Source: Nitrospirota bacterium (lineage in GTDB: Bacteria > JACPQY01). Taken from it: a stretch of 11,288 nucleotides of DNA. Location: positions 1-11,288 of the forward strand of contig JACPAV010000057.1 in NCBI GenBank assembly GCA_016180645.1. Reading direction: 5' to 3'. A program made the position numbers and the translations under genes. Position 1 is the first letter of the stretch, and each line of letters begins with the position of its first letter. The notes beneath the pieces were generated by a model, which saw nothing but the letters and a program-made list of their open reading frames with translations, had not been told where the DNA came from and made no database searches. This document shows positions 1-5,054 of this stretch, piece by piece.

Positions 1-3
1 TTG

Positions 4-20
4 GGTATGAAAGTAATACC
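4..20. promoter_or_regulatory. Inverted repeat upstream of the toxin-antitoxin pair
   Basis: GGTAT (4-8) and ATACC (16-20) form a perfect 5-bp inverted repeat with a 7-nt spacer, about 20 bp before the antitoxin ATG. AbrB/MazE-type antitoxins usually repress their own operon by binding short inverted repeats here, so this may be the operator. The window starts at base 1, so the promoter and any further half-sites cannot be judged. Confidence 0.3.
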
Positions 21-40
21 GATAGATTGAAGGAGGCTCC

Positions 41-313
41 ATGGCGCAGATCATAACGTCTTCCGTCACAACGAAGGGGCAGATCACCCTGCCCAAGGAA
101 GTGCGCAAGAAATGGGGGATCCGCCCTGGACGCGATCAGGTGGGTTTTCGGCTTTCGCCGAGCGGCCGGGTGGAAGTGGTCCCGGTTCAGGTGGAGGAGA
201 GGCCGTGGAAATTCAGCAAGAGGGAATGGGACAGGATCGCCAAGCTGAGAAGGGAGCGGGGCAGGGTGTTCCGATCCGCCGGGGAGGCGTCGAAGTTCCT
301 TGAGTCCTTGTAG
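41..313 (+). CDS. AbrB/MazE/SpoVT-family antitoxin
   Basis: This 90-residue protein is probably the DNA-binding antitoxin of a type II toxin-antitoxin pair. Residues 6-48 carry the swapped-hairpin AbrB signature, including TTKGQITLPKEVRKKWGI followed by PG and a short beta-hairpin ending in VEVVPV. The charged C-terminal half (about 51-90) fits the flexible part of such antitoxins that wraps and neutralises the toxin. The ATG at 41 follows a strong Shine-Dalgarno sequence, AAGGAGG (30-36). The stop codon (311-313) overlaps the GTG start of the next gene by one base, so the two are probably translationally coupled. Autoregulation through the inverted repeat at 4-20 is plausible. The domain call is firm; the antitoxin role is inferred from the neighbour. 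Confidence 0.9.
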   Translation: MAQIITSSVTTKGQITLPKEVRKKWGIRPGRDQVGFRLSPSGRVEVVPVQVEERPWKFSKREWDRIAKLRRERGRVFRSAGEASKFLESL

Positions 314-594
314 TGCAGTTTGAGTTCAAGCCTTCCTTCCTCAGACTGGTTGAAAAGCTCGGGCCGGGGGAGAGGAAGCGGAAGGTCGTCCAAGCCACGC
401 AGTCCCTCATGGTGGCCCTCGAAGAACGGACGCCGCCGGCTCCCGGCCTCGGGCTCAAGCGTTTGAGGGGGAAGTTCTGGGAGGTCAGGGCCGGCCTGGG
501 GGACCGTGTAATCTTGCACTGGGAGAAGGACGTGATTGGGTTCGTGCTTGTTGGCGATCACAAAGCCGTGAGGAGGTTCCTGAAGACGCTCTGA
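313..594 (+). CDS. RelE/ParE-family toxin
   Basis: This is a 93-residue protein with the layout of the RelE/ParE superfamily: an N-terminal strand and helix (FEFKPSFLRLVEKL), then the conserved beta-sheet core LKRLRGKFWEVRAGLGDRVI (48-67), then FVLVGDHKAVRRFLKTL at the C-terminus. RelE members cut mRNA on the ribosome and ParE members poison gyrase; the sequence does not settle which. LKRL, WEVR and RVI sit where conserved basic residues fall in RelE-like toxins. Translation starts at GTG (313-315), overlapping the antitoxin TAG by one base. There is no separate Shine-Dalgarno, so expression should depend on coupling to the antitoxin, a common way to keep toxin below antitoxin. Length is normal and no frameshift is seen. 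Confidence 0.87.
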   Translation: MQFEFKPSFLRLVEKLGPGERKRKVVQATQSLMVALEERTPPAPGLGLKRLRGKFWEVRAGLGDRVILHWEKDVIGFVLVGDHKAVRRFLKTL

Positions 595-630
595 AAGTGA
601 GGCTGTATCCGGGGATCGAAGTTGGTAACG

Positions 631-669
631 CGGAATTGCAGGGAGGGGATCACCCTACAGGCAATTCCG
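631..669. repeat. 9-bp inverted repeat between the toxin and the recombinase
   Basis: CGGAATTGC (631-639) and GCAATTCCG (661-669) are perfect inverse complements. Inside, AGGG (640-643) can pair with CCCT (653-656), giving a two-step hairpin. No T-run follows, so it is not a standard rho-independent terminator. It could be a transcript-end structure, a recombination-site fold or a remnant of a mobile repeat. Confidence 0.45.
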
Positions 670-704
670 TTCCCTTCGGGAGAAGTAGCCCGGCGATACA
701 GGTT

Positions 705-730
705 CCGAATAGAGAAGTAAACGGAAGTCT
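705..730. repeat. 26-bp dispersed repeat, left copy
   Basis: This stretch matches 11072-11097 at 24 of 26 positions in the same orientation; the shared 3' part is GTAAACGGAAGTCT. It lies 39 bp upstream of the recombinase start. It may be an attachment-site arm or one of a family of dispersed intergenic repeats; flanking similarity fades quickly on both sides. Confidence 0.75.
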
Positions 731-769
731 GATTTTGACTGCATCCGGCGGTCTGCGTACGCTGCGCGG

Positions 770-1750
770 GTGCGAAACACGATCCAACATGCCATCGACG
801 CCTTTCTGGACGAAATCCGGCTTCGGCCGTCGAAGGAAACACCGCATACGTACGCCTCGGCGTTGCGAGCGTTTCAACTTTTTCTACGAGGGGAGGGGAT
901 CGATCCGAGAAAATCGGCGCTCCAACGCCTGACGGTCGATCACTTCCTCGGCGTACCGCACTATCTCAAACGAGAGCATTTCCGGAAGCGCCCGAATGAT
1001 TACACGATTGCCACCTATCTGGCGGTCTACCTCTCATGGCTCAGGTTCCTTATCCGGCAGGAAATGCACCCGGCACTCGGTCGCGGAAGCGAGCGCATCC
1101 GCGCGATGTACCGCGGGCTCAGACCACGAGGTCGGCGCCTCCCCCGTGCGCTGACCGACAGGGAAGTCCGCATCATGGTGCGAGCCGCGTACGACCAGAC
1201 TTCGGGAAGAGACCGTCAAGCGAGAATCAAGCGCCTGCGGGACATTGCCCTTGTCCACACCCTGCGCTGCGCCGGTGGAAGAATAGGGGAGGTGGTAGGG
1301 GCAGTCGTGGAAGATTTGGATTCCAAGAACCGCAGTCTGCGCATTACGGGGAAGGGGAACAGGCAGCGGCTACTGTTCTTCGATCGTTTTGGATGGGACG
1401 CGCTGATGGCGTATCTCGACAAGCGTGGGAAGCGGGAACCCATCCGGTCTGCCACGCCGGCGCCCATCTTCTGCCGGCACAACCGGGGCAGCGGCGAGAA
1501 AATGCACCGGCTCAGCCAGCGAGGCGCCCGCAACGTCATCCAGGCCCTGGCGAAGGACGCCGGAATCCGCGAACGAGTGAGTCCCCATCGGCTTCGCCAT
1601 TTTGTAGGGAAGCGAATCCTCGAAAAAACCGGTGATCTGGCCGCGACCCAGGACCTCCTCGGTCATGCCTCGCCGGTGACCACGCGGATCTATTCTCATC
1701 TGGTCGCTTCGAGGCTCCGCGAAGCCCACCGCAAAGCCTTCCCGGAGTGA
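770..1750 (+). CDS. Tyrosine recombinase (phage integrase family)
   Basis: This 326-residue site-specific recombinase should cut and rejoin DNA through a covalent phosphotyrosine intermediate. Residues 1-115 form an N-terminal helical, SAM-like core-binding domain (HTYASALRAFQLFLR). The catalytic domain follows from about 125. All six expected active-site residues are visible: R171 (in GGRIGEVV), K195 (ITGKGN), H273 and R276 (SPHRLRH), H299 (LLGHAS) and the nucleophile Y308 (TTRIYSH). Length fits XerC/D-like and integrative-element enzymes. It is not an IntI integron integrase, because the IntI-specific insert is not seen. The chosen start is GTG at 770; no strong Shine-Dalgarno is visible, so the exact N-terminus is uncertain. 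Its last 25 codons recur in diverged form at 3508-3582. Confidence 0.95.
   Translation: MRNTIQHAIDAFLDEIRLRPSKETPHTYASALRAFQLFLRGEGIDPRKSALQRLTVDHFLGVPHYLKREHFRKRPNDYTIATYLAVYLSWLRFLIRQEMHPALGRGSERIRAMYRGLRPRGRRLPRALTDREVRIMVRAAYDQTSGRDRQARIKRLRDIALVHTLRCAGGRIGEVVGAVVEDLDSKNRSLRITGKGNRQRLLFFDRFGWDALMAYLDKRGKREPIRSATPAPIFCRHNRGSGEKMHRLSQRGARNVIQALAKDAGIRERVSPHRLRHFVGKRILEKTGDLAATQDLLGHASPVTTRIYSHLVASRLREAHRKAFPE
1676..1750 (+). repeat. Direct repeat: intact recombinase 3' end
   Basis: The last 75 bp of the recombinase gene match 3508-3582 at 66 of 75 positions in the same orientation, stop codon included. This copy lies inside the intact gene and carries the catalytic tyrosine codon. Confidence 0.85.
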
Positions 1751-1821
1751 TCCGACGCAGACGGGATACGCAGCCTGGCAGCGATCAACGCGGGGTTGGG
1801 CTCCGGACGGGCAGGGGTTTT

Positions 1822-1837
1822 CTTTCTATATAGAAAG
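1822..1837. promoter_or_regulatory. Perfect 16-bp palindrome, candidate operator
   Basis: CTTTCTATATAGAAAG is a perfect palindrome ending 15 bp before the ATG at 1853. Its centre contains TATATA, which could serve as a -10 element; no good -35 is visible at the right distance. A symmetric site over a promoter or leader suits a dimeric repressor, and the second gene downstream looks like a ribbon-helix-helix DNA-binding protein. Operator function is inference. Confidence 0.5.
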
Positions 1838-1852
1838 CGCTATCCTTGAACC

Positions 1853-2266
1853 ATGGCGAGAAAGACCTTCCAGCGTTCCCTCGGCGCGCACTTGCCGACC
1901 GGCACGACACAGGTTGTCTTGTTCATACCCGGCTTGGATCGTGATGGGCAAGCGATCGACCAGGCTCGTTGGCGAAACTCGGCCCTGGAAACCCTCGGGC
2001 GTCTTTTCCGAGGGGCAACGGCTTTCCCACCGTCGGAGGGGGTCTGGCGTGACGACGAGAGAGCGGGAAAGCTGCTCTTTGAATCGGTAGTCATGGTGCT
2101 TTCCTACGTGAACCCCGCGGACCTCACTGGGAAAGCGCTCGCGGAGCTCAGGAGATTCCTGCACGACTTCGGACGGGAGACGAACCAGGGGGAGGTAGGT
2201 GTAATCGTTGGTGGGTCGTATTACGGTATTTCCCGGTACGATCCCGCCCAAAGGATAGGGAGGTGA
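1853..2266 (+). CDS. Uncharacterised small protein, first gene of a two-gene module
   Basis: I cannot assign a function. The 137-residue product has a mixed alpha/beta look: a hydrophobic strand VVLFIPGLDRDG (21-32), a helix (about 38-52), then GATAFPPSEGVWRDDE (54-69), a strand around MVLSYV (81-86), a C-terminal helix (LTGKALAELRRFLHDFGRET) and a final strand GEVGVIVGGSYY. The GATAFPP and VWRDDE motifs recall a spread-out set of uncharacterised ~140-residue bacterial proteins; this is from memory and unchecked. There is no signal peptide or membrane segment. The ATG at 1853 has no clear Shine-Dalgarno. The gene ends 4 bp before the next start, and its last codons hold the next gene's ribosome-binding site, so the two are almost certainly co-expressed. 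The upstream palindrome may control both. Confidence 0.75.
   Translation: MARKTFQRSLGAHLPTGTTQVVLFIPGLDRDGQAIDQARWRNSALETLGRLFRGATAFPPSEGVWRDDERAGKLLFESVVMVLSYVNPADLTGKALAELRRFLHDFGRETNQGEVGVIVGGSYYGISRYDPAQRIGR
2258..2266 (+). promoter_or_regulatory. Strong Shine-Dalgarno overlapping the upstream stop codon
   Basis: GGGAGGTGA lies 4 nt before the ATG at 2271 and contains the TGA stop of the preceding gene. The overlap supports the 2271 start and predicts translational coupling. Confidence 0.75.
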
Positions 2267-2270
2267 CACA

Positions 2271-2594
2271 ATGACCAAAGCACGGAACGAGAAGCAATCA
2301 GCGATAGGGGCCCAGCTCGGTGCAAACCGGGTAGTCAGCCTCGGACGGTCACAATCCCAGGGCCCTCTGGATTGGGTCCTGCTTGGCCAAGAACTGGCCG
2401 GGCGGCTGATCCCGGTCGGCGGCAGGCCGAGCGATCCGGCATGGGACATTCAGCGATTGGTGCCCTTCAATTCCAAGACGTGGACGAGGCTGAAGAAACT
2501 GGCGACCAGGCTCAGCAGATCGGGTAGGAAAGTCAGCCCGGCCCAGCTTGCCTCCAGTCTGATCGAAAGGGAGTTGGGGCGGCTGCGAACTTGA
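2271..2594 (+). CDS. Small protein with a ribbon-helix-helix-like C-terminus
   Basis: This 107-residue protein has no confident family name. The first 60 residues look poorly ordered apart from a short hydrophobic stretch (LDWVLLGQELAGRLIPV). Residues 61-104 read as a ribbon-helix-helix fold: a strand (QRLVPFNSKT), a helix (WTRLKKLATRLSRSG), then a turn and second helix (VSPAQLASSLIERELGRL). Such domains bind DNA as dimers and are common in antitoxins and autorepressors. It has the strongest ribosome-binding site in the window and is the downstream partner of 1853-2266. A toxin-antitoxin-like or autoregulated defence module is a fair guess, but nothing in the sequence shows the partner to be toxic. 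Confidence 0.72.
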   Translation: MTKARNEKQSAIGAQLGANRVVSLGRSQSQGPLDWVLLGQELAGRLIPVGGRPSDPAWDIQRLVPFNSKTWTRLKKLATRLSRSGRKVSPAQLASSLIERELGRLRT

Positions 2595-2791
2595 GTGCTT
2601 CCCGACCGAAACGGCTCCGCGCAGCGGCCAAGGTTCCGGTTGGTCGAGATCCTGCAAAAGAATCAAGCAGCCAACCGATTCATGTCTGTCGCGCTGTGCA
2701 GGTGAGGGCAGCGGTTTCAGGAGGCCCGCTTGACACGCGGATGAATAGTCGGGAGGATGTGGGCGGATGAAATGGATCCACGAGGTAAACG

Positions 2792-3250
2792 ATGAAGACA
2801 CACGAACTCCTGGTTGAGCTTCAAAGGCTCAAGGCGGTCAAGGGCGTTTATGACGCCGTCTTGCAAGCTGCAACAGGCGAGGTTGCCGAGCGAAGCTGGG
2901 GCAGGCGCACGCGGGAGAAGGGCGAGGAGGTCCAGAGGCTTCATCCGAAGCTCAACCTGAACGATATCCGCAAGAAACGCGAGGGAGTGGTGGCCGCCAT
3001 CCGCAAATTGGAGGGCCAAATCCGGGACGCGAACCACCGGACCGGCGCCGCCCCTTTGCTCAAGCGCGCGGCCGAAATTGACACGGACCTGAAGGAGCGT
3101 ACGGCCCGGCTGACGAGCGCCGTACACTATTTCAAATCGGACGGCCGGCCGAAGGACGACCCGATGGAGATCGTCCGTGAGATGATGACGCTCAACGACG
3201 AGCGGGCGAAGCTCCGAAAAGAGTTGCAGAAGCTCAACTTCGCCGGATGA
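2792..3250 (+). CDS. Uncharacterised coiled-coil protein
   Basis: This 152-residue, highly charged protein appears nearly all helical. Lys, Arg and Glu dominate, and leucine or isoleucine recurs at heptad-like spacing in three segments: about 1-28 (HELLVELQRLKAVKGVYDAV), 58-80 (IRKKREGVVAAIRKLEGQIR) and 122-150 (IVREMMTLNDERAKLRKELQ). There are no membrane segments, no signal peptide and no catalytic motif I recognise. The ATG at 2792 has a good Shine-Dalgarno (GAGG, 2782-2785) six bases upstream. It is separated from the two-gene module by 197 bp, so it probably has its own promoter, though none is clear. It falls inside the segment bracketed by the recombinase 3'-end repeats, consistent with cargo. 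Function unknown. Confidence 0.72.
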   Translation: MKTHELLVELQRLKAVKGVYDAVLQAATGEVAERSWGRRTREKGEEVQRLHPKLNLNDIRKKREGVVAAIRKLEGQIRDANHRTGAAPLLKRAAEIDTDLKERTARLTSAVHYFKSDGRPKDDPMEIVREMMTLNDERAKLRKELQKLNFAG

Positions 3251-3507
3251 ACAATTTGGGGACGGTCCCTACGGAGTGCGTTCGATTCTTCCCTGAGACT
3301 CAACCGGGGACGCATTCTTTACGCCGAGATCACCGGTGAGAGCCTTAGATGGCGCTGCCCAGAACGGCAACCCCCTTATCGGTTGTTTGTTATCGGTTGG
3401 CGCTGATTCGTAATCGCACTGTTGATTGTTGATTATTCGGCGGGACCGATCCCCGTCCCTATTGAAGCCGCACCCTCCCTTCCAGTCCCGGGCGAGGGCT
3501 CAGGCCC

Positions 3508-3582
3508 GTCACCACGCGGATCTATTCTCATCTGGTTTCTTCGCGGCTCCGGGAAGCTCACCGTAGAGCCTTCCCGGACTGA
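3508..3582 (+). pseudogene. C-terminal remnant of a second tyrosine recombinase
   Basis: One frame reads VTTRIYSHLVSSRLREAHRR then AFPD and a TGA stop. This matches the last 24 residues of the intact recombinase (1676-1750) with three conservative changes. At DNA level 66 of 75 bases agree; six of the nine differences are synonymous and one lies in each of three changed codons. The catalytic tyrosine is kept, but the rest of the gene is missing and homology stops abruptly just upstream of 3508. The mostly silent changes suggest this end came from a once-functional relative rather than a recent copy of the neighbour. Confidence 0.87.
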
Positions 3583-3595
3583 CACCACAGTCCGT

Positions 3596-3612
3596 GGCCC
3601 GTAAAGCGGGCC
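3596..3612. other. Short hairpin downstream of the ATPase gene
   Basis: GGCCCG (3596-3601) and CGGGCC (3607-3612) pair around a 5-nt loop, just beyond the ATPase stop on the minus strand. There is no T-run on either strand, so it is at best a weak terminator. Confidence 0.35.
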
Positions 3613-3617
3613 GTGCA

Positions 3618-4901
3618 TTACTCCAGCAACCTCGCCAAGGGAATGGCGAAGACACCCTTTTCGATTTCAGCCCACTCCCGCCCGTTGTAGGCCAGAATCG
3701 CCGCTCCGCAATTCTTGTGGGCATCTTTGAACGCCATGAGACCGGCGACGGAAGCGTTGTCCCATCTGGATGACCCCTTGATCTCCAACGCAAGCGTGTG
3801 TCCTTTCCACTCGATCACGGTATCCACCTCGTATCGACCTTGGACGTGCCAGTAGTAGACCCGAGCCCCCGGCAGCATCGACGACGCCATCGCCAAGACA
3901 TTCTGCATGACGTACGTTTCGAGCAGGCGCCCCCAAAGCCAAGTGTCACCCGGTCCCGTCTCGACGTCGACGCCTGCCAGATACGCCGCCAGGCCGGAAT
4001 CGGACAGGTAACATTTCGGGGACTTGATGAGCCGGGCTGAACGGCTCCGGGCATAGGGCGGGATCTCATGCACGATGTGCGAAAGGACCATCAGGTCCAG
4101 GTAGCGGCGCGTCGTCACATGGTTAAGGCGGGCGTCTCGACCGACCTCGGTCAGGTTGAGGATGCTTCCCGTCCGCAGGGCCGTCAGGTGCAGGAGTCGA
4201 CGAAACGGAAGCAGGTCCGGCAGCTGACGCAACTCCCGGAGATCGCGCTCCAAGTAGGTCTGCTCGAACCCACTGAACCAGACATCCGGCTCCGCAGCAT
4301 CCCCTAAGACCACCGACGGCATGCCGCCCCGCAAGATCTCGGAAGGGGCGACTATTCCCTTCCGCTCCGGTATGCGAGCGCACAAATTCCTGATCGCCTC
4401 TTCTTGGCCGCTCGAACCCTTGCCGCCGCCACCCTTCCCCAAGGCCTTGATGATCCTGATCAAGAGCGGTTCTTCCTTTCCGCCGGATCGCACTTCCGAC
4501 CGGGTGAACGGGTGGAGCGTGAGGTAGACGGCTCTGCCCGCCAATGAATCCGAGACGTTCCGCATGAGGAGGAAGTTGGCCGAACCGGTCAGGACAAATT
4601 GTCCCGGCCTGCGGTGTTCATCCACCTCCCGCTTGATGGCGAGTAGGAGCTCGGGGCACCGCTGGGCTTCGTCTATCGTGAACCGCTCCGCCCGCCGAAC
4701 GAAGTCCTCCGGATTGCGCCGCGCCGCTTCCAGATGGGCGAGATCGTCTAGGGACACGAAAGCCCGCCCCTTGAAAAGCGGATCCATCCTCACGAGGGTG
4801 GTCTTGCCGGCCTGTCTCATGCCGCTGATCACCACCACTGGCATGCTCTTCATCGCCCGTTCCAGAGCCGGAACGAGGAGGCGGGACTTATAGGGAGTCA
4901 T
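3618..4901 (-). CDS. AAA_14/DUF4143-family ATPase
   Basis: This 427-residue protein is a complete member of the ATP-binding AAA_14 plus DUF4143 family, which is widespread and often horizontally transferred; its cellular role is not established. Walker A is GMRQAGKT (27-34), the Walker B-like strand is FTIDEAQ with D77 and E78, and the sensor-like stretch is VLTGSANF (103-110). The DUF4143 part includes the winged-helix-like region RRYLDLMVLSHIVHEI and the family signature YLSDSGLAAYLAG. Near the C-terminus, EVD (358-360) and EIK (373-375) resemble a PD-(D/E)XK nuclease core, as often seen in this family. A Gly/Lys-rich insert (GKGGGGKGSSGQEE) sits between the ATPase core and DUF4143. The ATG at 4901 has no Shine-Dalgarno but a strong promoter immediately upstream. 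It is divergent from the giant lipoprotein gene. Confidence 0.94.
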   Translation of the reverse strand: MTPYKSRLLVPALERAMKSMPVVVISGMRQAGKTTLVRMDPLFKGRAFVSLDDLAHLEAARRNPEDFVRRAERFTIDEAQRCPELLLAIKREVDEHRRPGQFVLTGSANFLLMRNVSDSLAGRAVYLTLHPFTRSEVRSGGKEEPLLIRIIKALGKGGGGKGSSGQEEAIRNLCARIPERKGIVAPSEILRGGMPSVVLGDAAEPDVWFSGFEQTYLERDLRELRQLPDLLPFRRLLHLTALRTGSILNLTEVGRDARLNHVTTRRYLDLMVLSHIVHEIPPYARSRSARLIKSPKCYLSDSGLAAYLAGVDVETGPGDTWLWGRLLETYVMQNVLAMASSMLPGARVYYWHVQGRYEVDTVIEWKGHTLALEIKGSSRWDNASVAGLMAFKDAHKNCGAAILAYNGREWAEIEKGVFAIPLARLLE

Positions 4902-4909
4902 GATTGAAC

Positions 4910-4938
4910 AGTATGAGTTCCAATTCAGTACATGTCAA
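4910..4938 (-). promoter_or_regulatory. Sigma-70-like promoter of the ATPase gene
   Basis: On the minus strand a perfect -35, TTGACA (4938-4933), is followed by a 17-nt spacer and the -10 CATACT (4915-4910; four of six consensus bases). Only eight bases separate the -10 from the ATG at 4901, so transcription should begin within a few bases of the start codon, giving a leaderless or nearly leaderless mRNA. The lack of a Shine-Dalgarno agrees. Confidence 0.65.
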
Positions 4939-4956
4939 GAGTTTCGCTTCCGGCCC

Positions 4957-4962
4957 TATAAC
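4957..4962 (+). promoter_or_regulatory. Possible -10 element for the giant lipoprotein gene
   Basis: TATAAC matches the -10 consensus at five of six positions and lies 92 bp upstream of the gene. No convincing -35 stands 16-18 bp before it, so this is only a candidate. Confidence 0.22.
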
Positions 4963-4972
4963 CCAGAGAGGA

Positions 4973-5020
4973 TGTGCCGTCACACACGGCCGGTCCCCCG
5001 AGTCCGTGATTTACGGCACA
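4973..5020. promoter_or_regulatory. Inverted repeat in the divergent intergenic region
   Basis: TGTGCCGT (4973-4980) and ACGGCACA (5013-5020) are perfect 8-bp inverse complements 32 bp apart. A nested GCCGT/ACGGC repeat (4976-4980, 4986-4990) reuses the left arm, so two alternative folds are possible. The position, upstream of the giant gene and downstream of its candidate -10, suits a regulator site or a leader structure. Confidence 0.4.
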
Positions 5021-5054
5021 GACGGAAAGTGGTAGGTATGGTAGGGGGTAAGAG

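Larger units (their letters stand above)
3251..3617. other. Gene-free stretch with palindromes and a recombinase remnant
   Basis: No intact gene fits here. It holds a GGGAC-G-GTCCC palindrome (3259-3269), a related motif in inverse orientation (3442-3454), two direct copies of TTATCGGTTG (3376-3385, 3390-3399), short GTTGATT repeats near 3421, the recombinase C-terminal remnant (3508-3582) and a hairpin (3596-3612). The pattern suggests a scar of past insertions. Confidence 0.6.

Noticed and set aside
595-769. Integron attC site next to a recombinase
   Set aside because: The hairpin lacks the paired RYYYAAC and GTTRRRY core motifs, and the recombinase lacks the features of IntI.
597-932. Plus-strand open frame overlapping the recombinase start
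   Set aside because: It has no ribosome-binding site or recognisable motif, overlaps the recombinase in another frame and crosses the inverted repeat and the 26-bp repeat.
2637-2677. Seven-base inverted repeat CGGTTGG/CCAACCG as a terminator
   Set aside because: The arms are 27 nt apart, the stem is short and no T-run follows; chance is likely in GC-rich DNA.
3422-3604. Sixty-codon open frame in the gene-free stretch
   Set aside because: It starts at TTG in a GTTGATT repeat and reads the recombinase remnant in the wrong frame; the correct frame gives clear homology.
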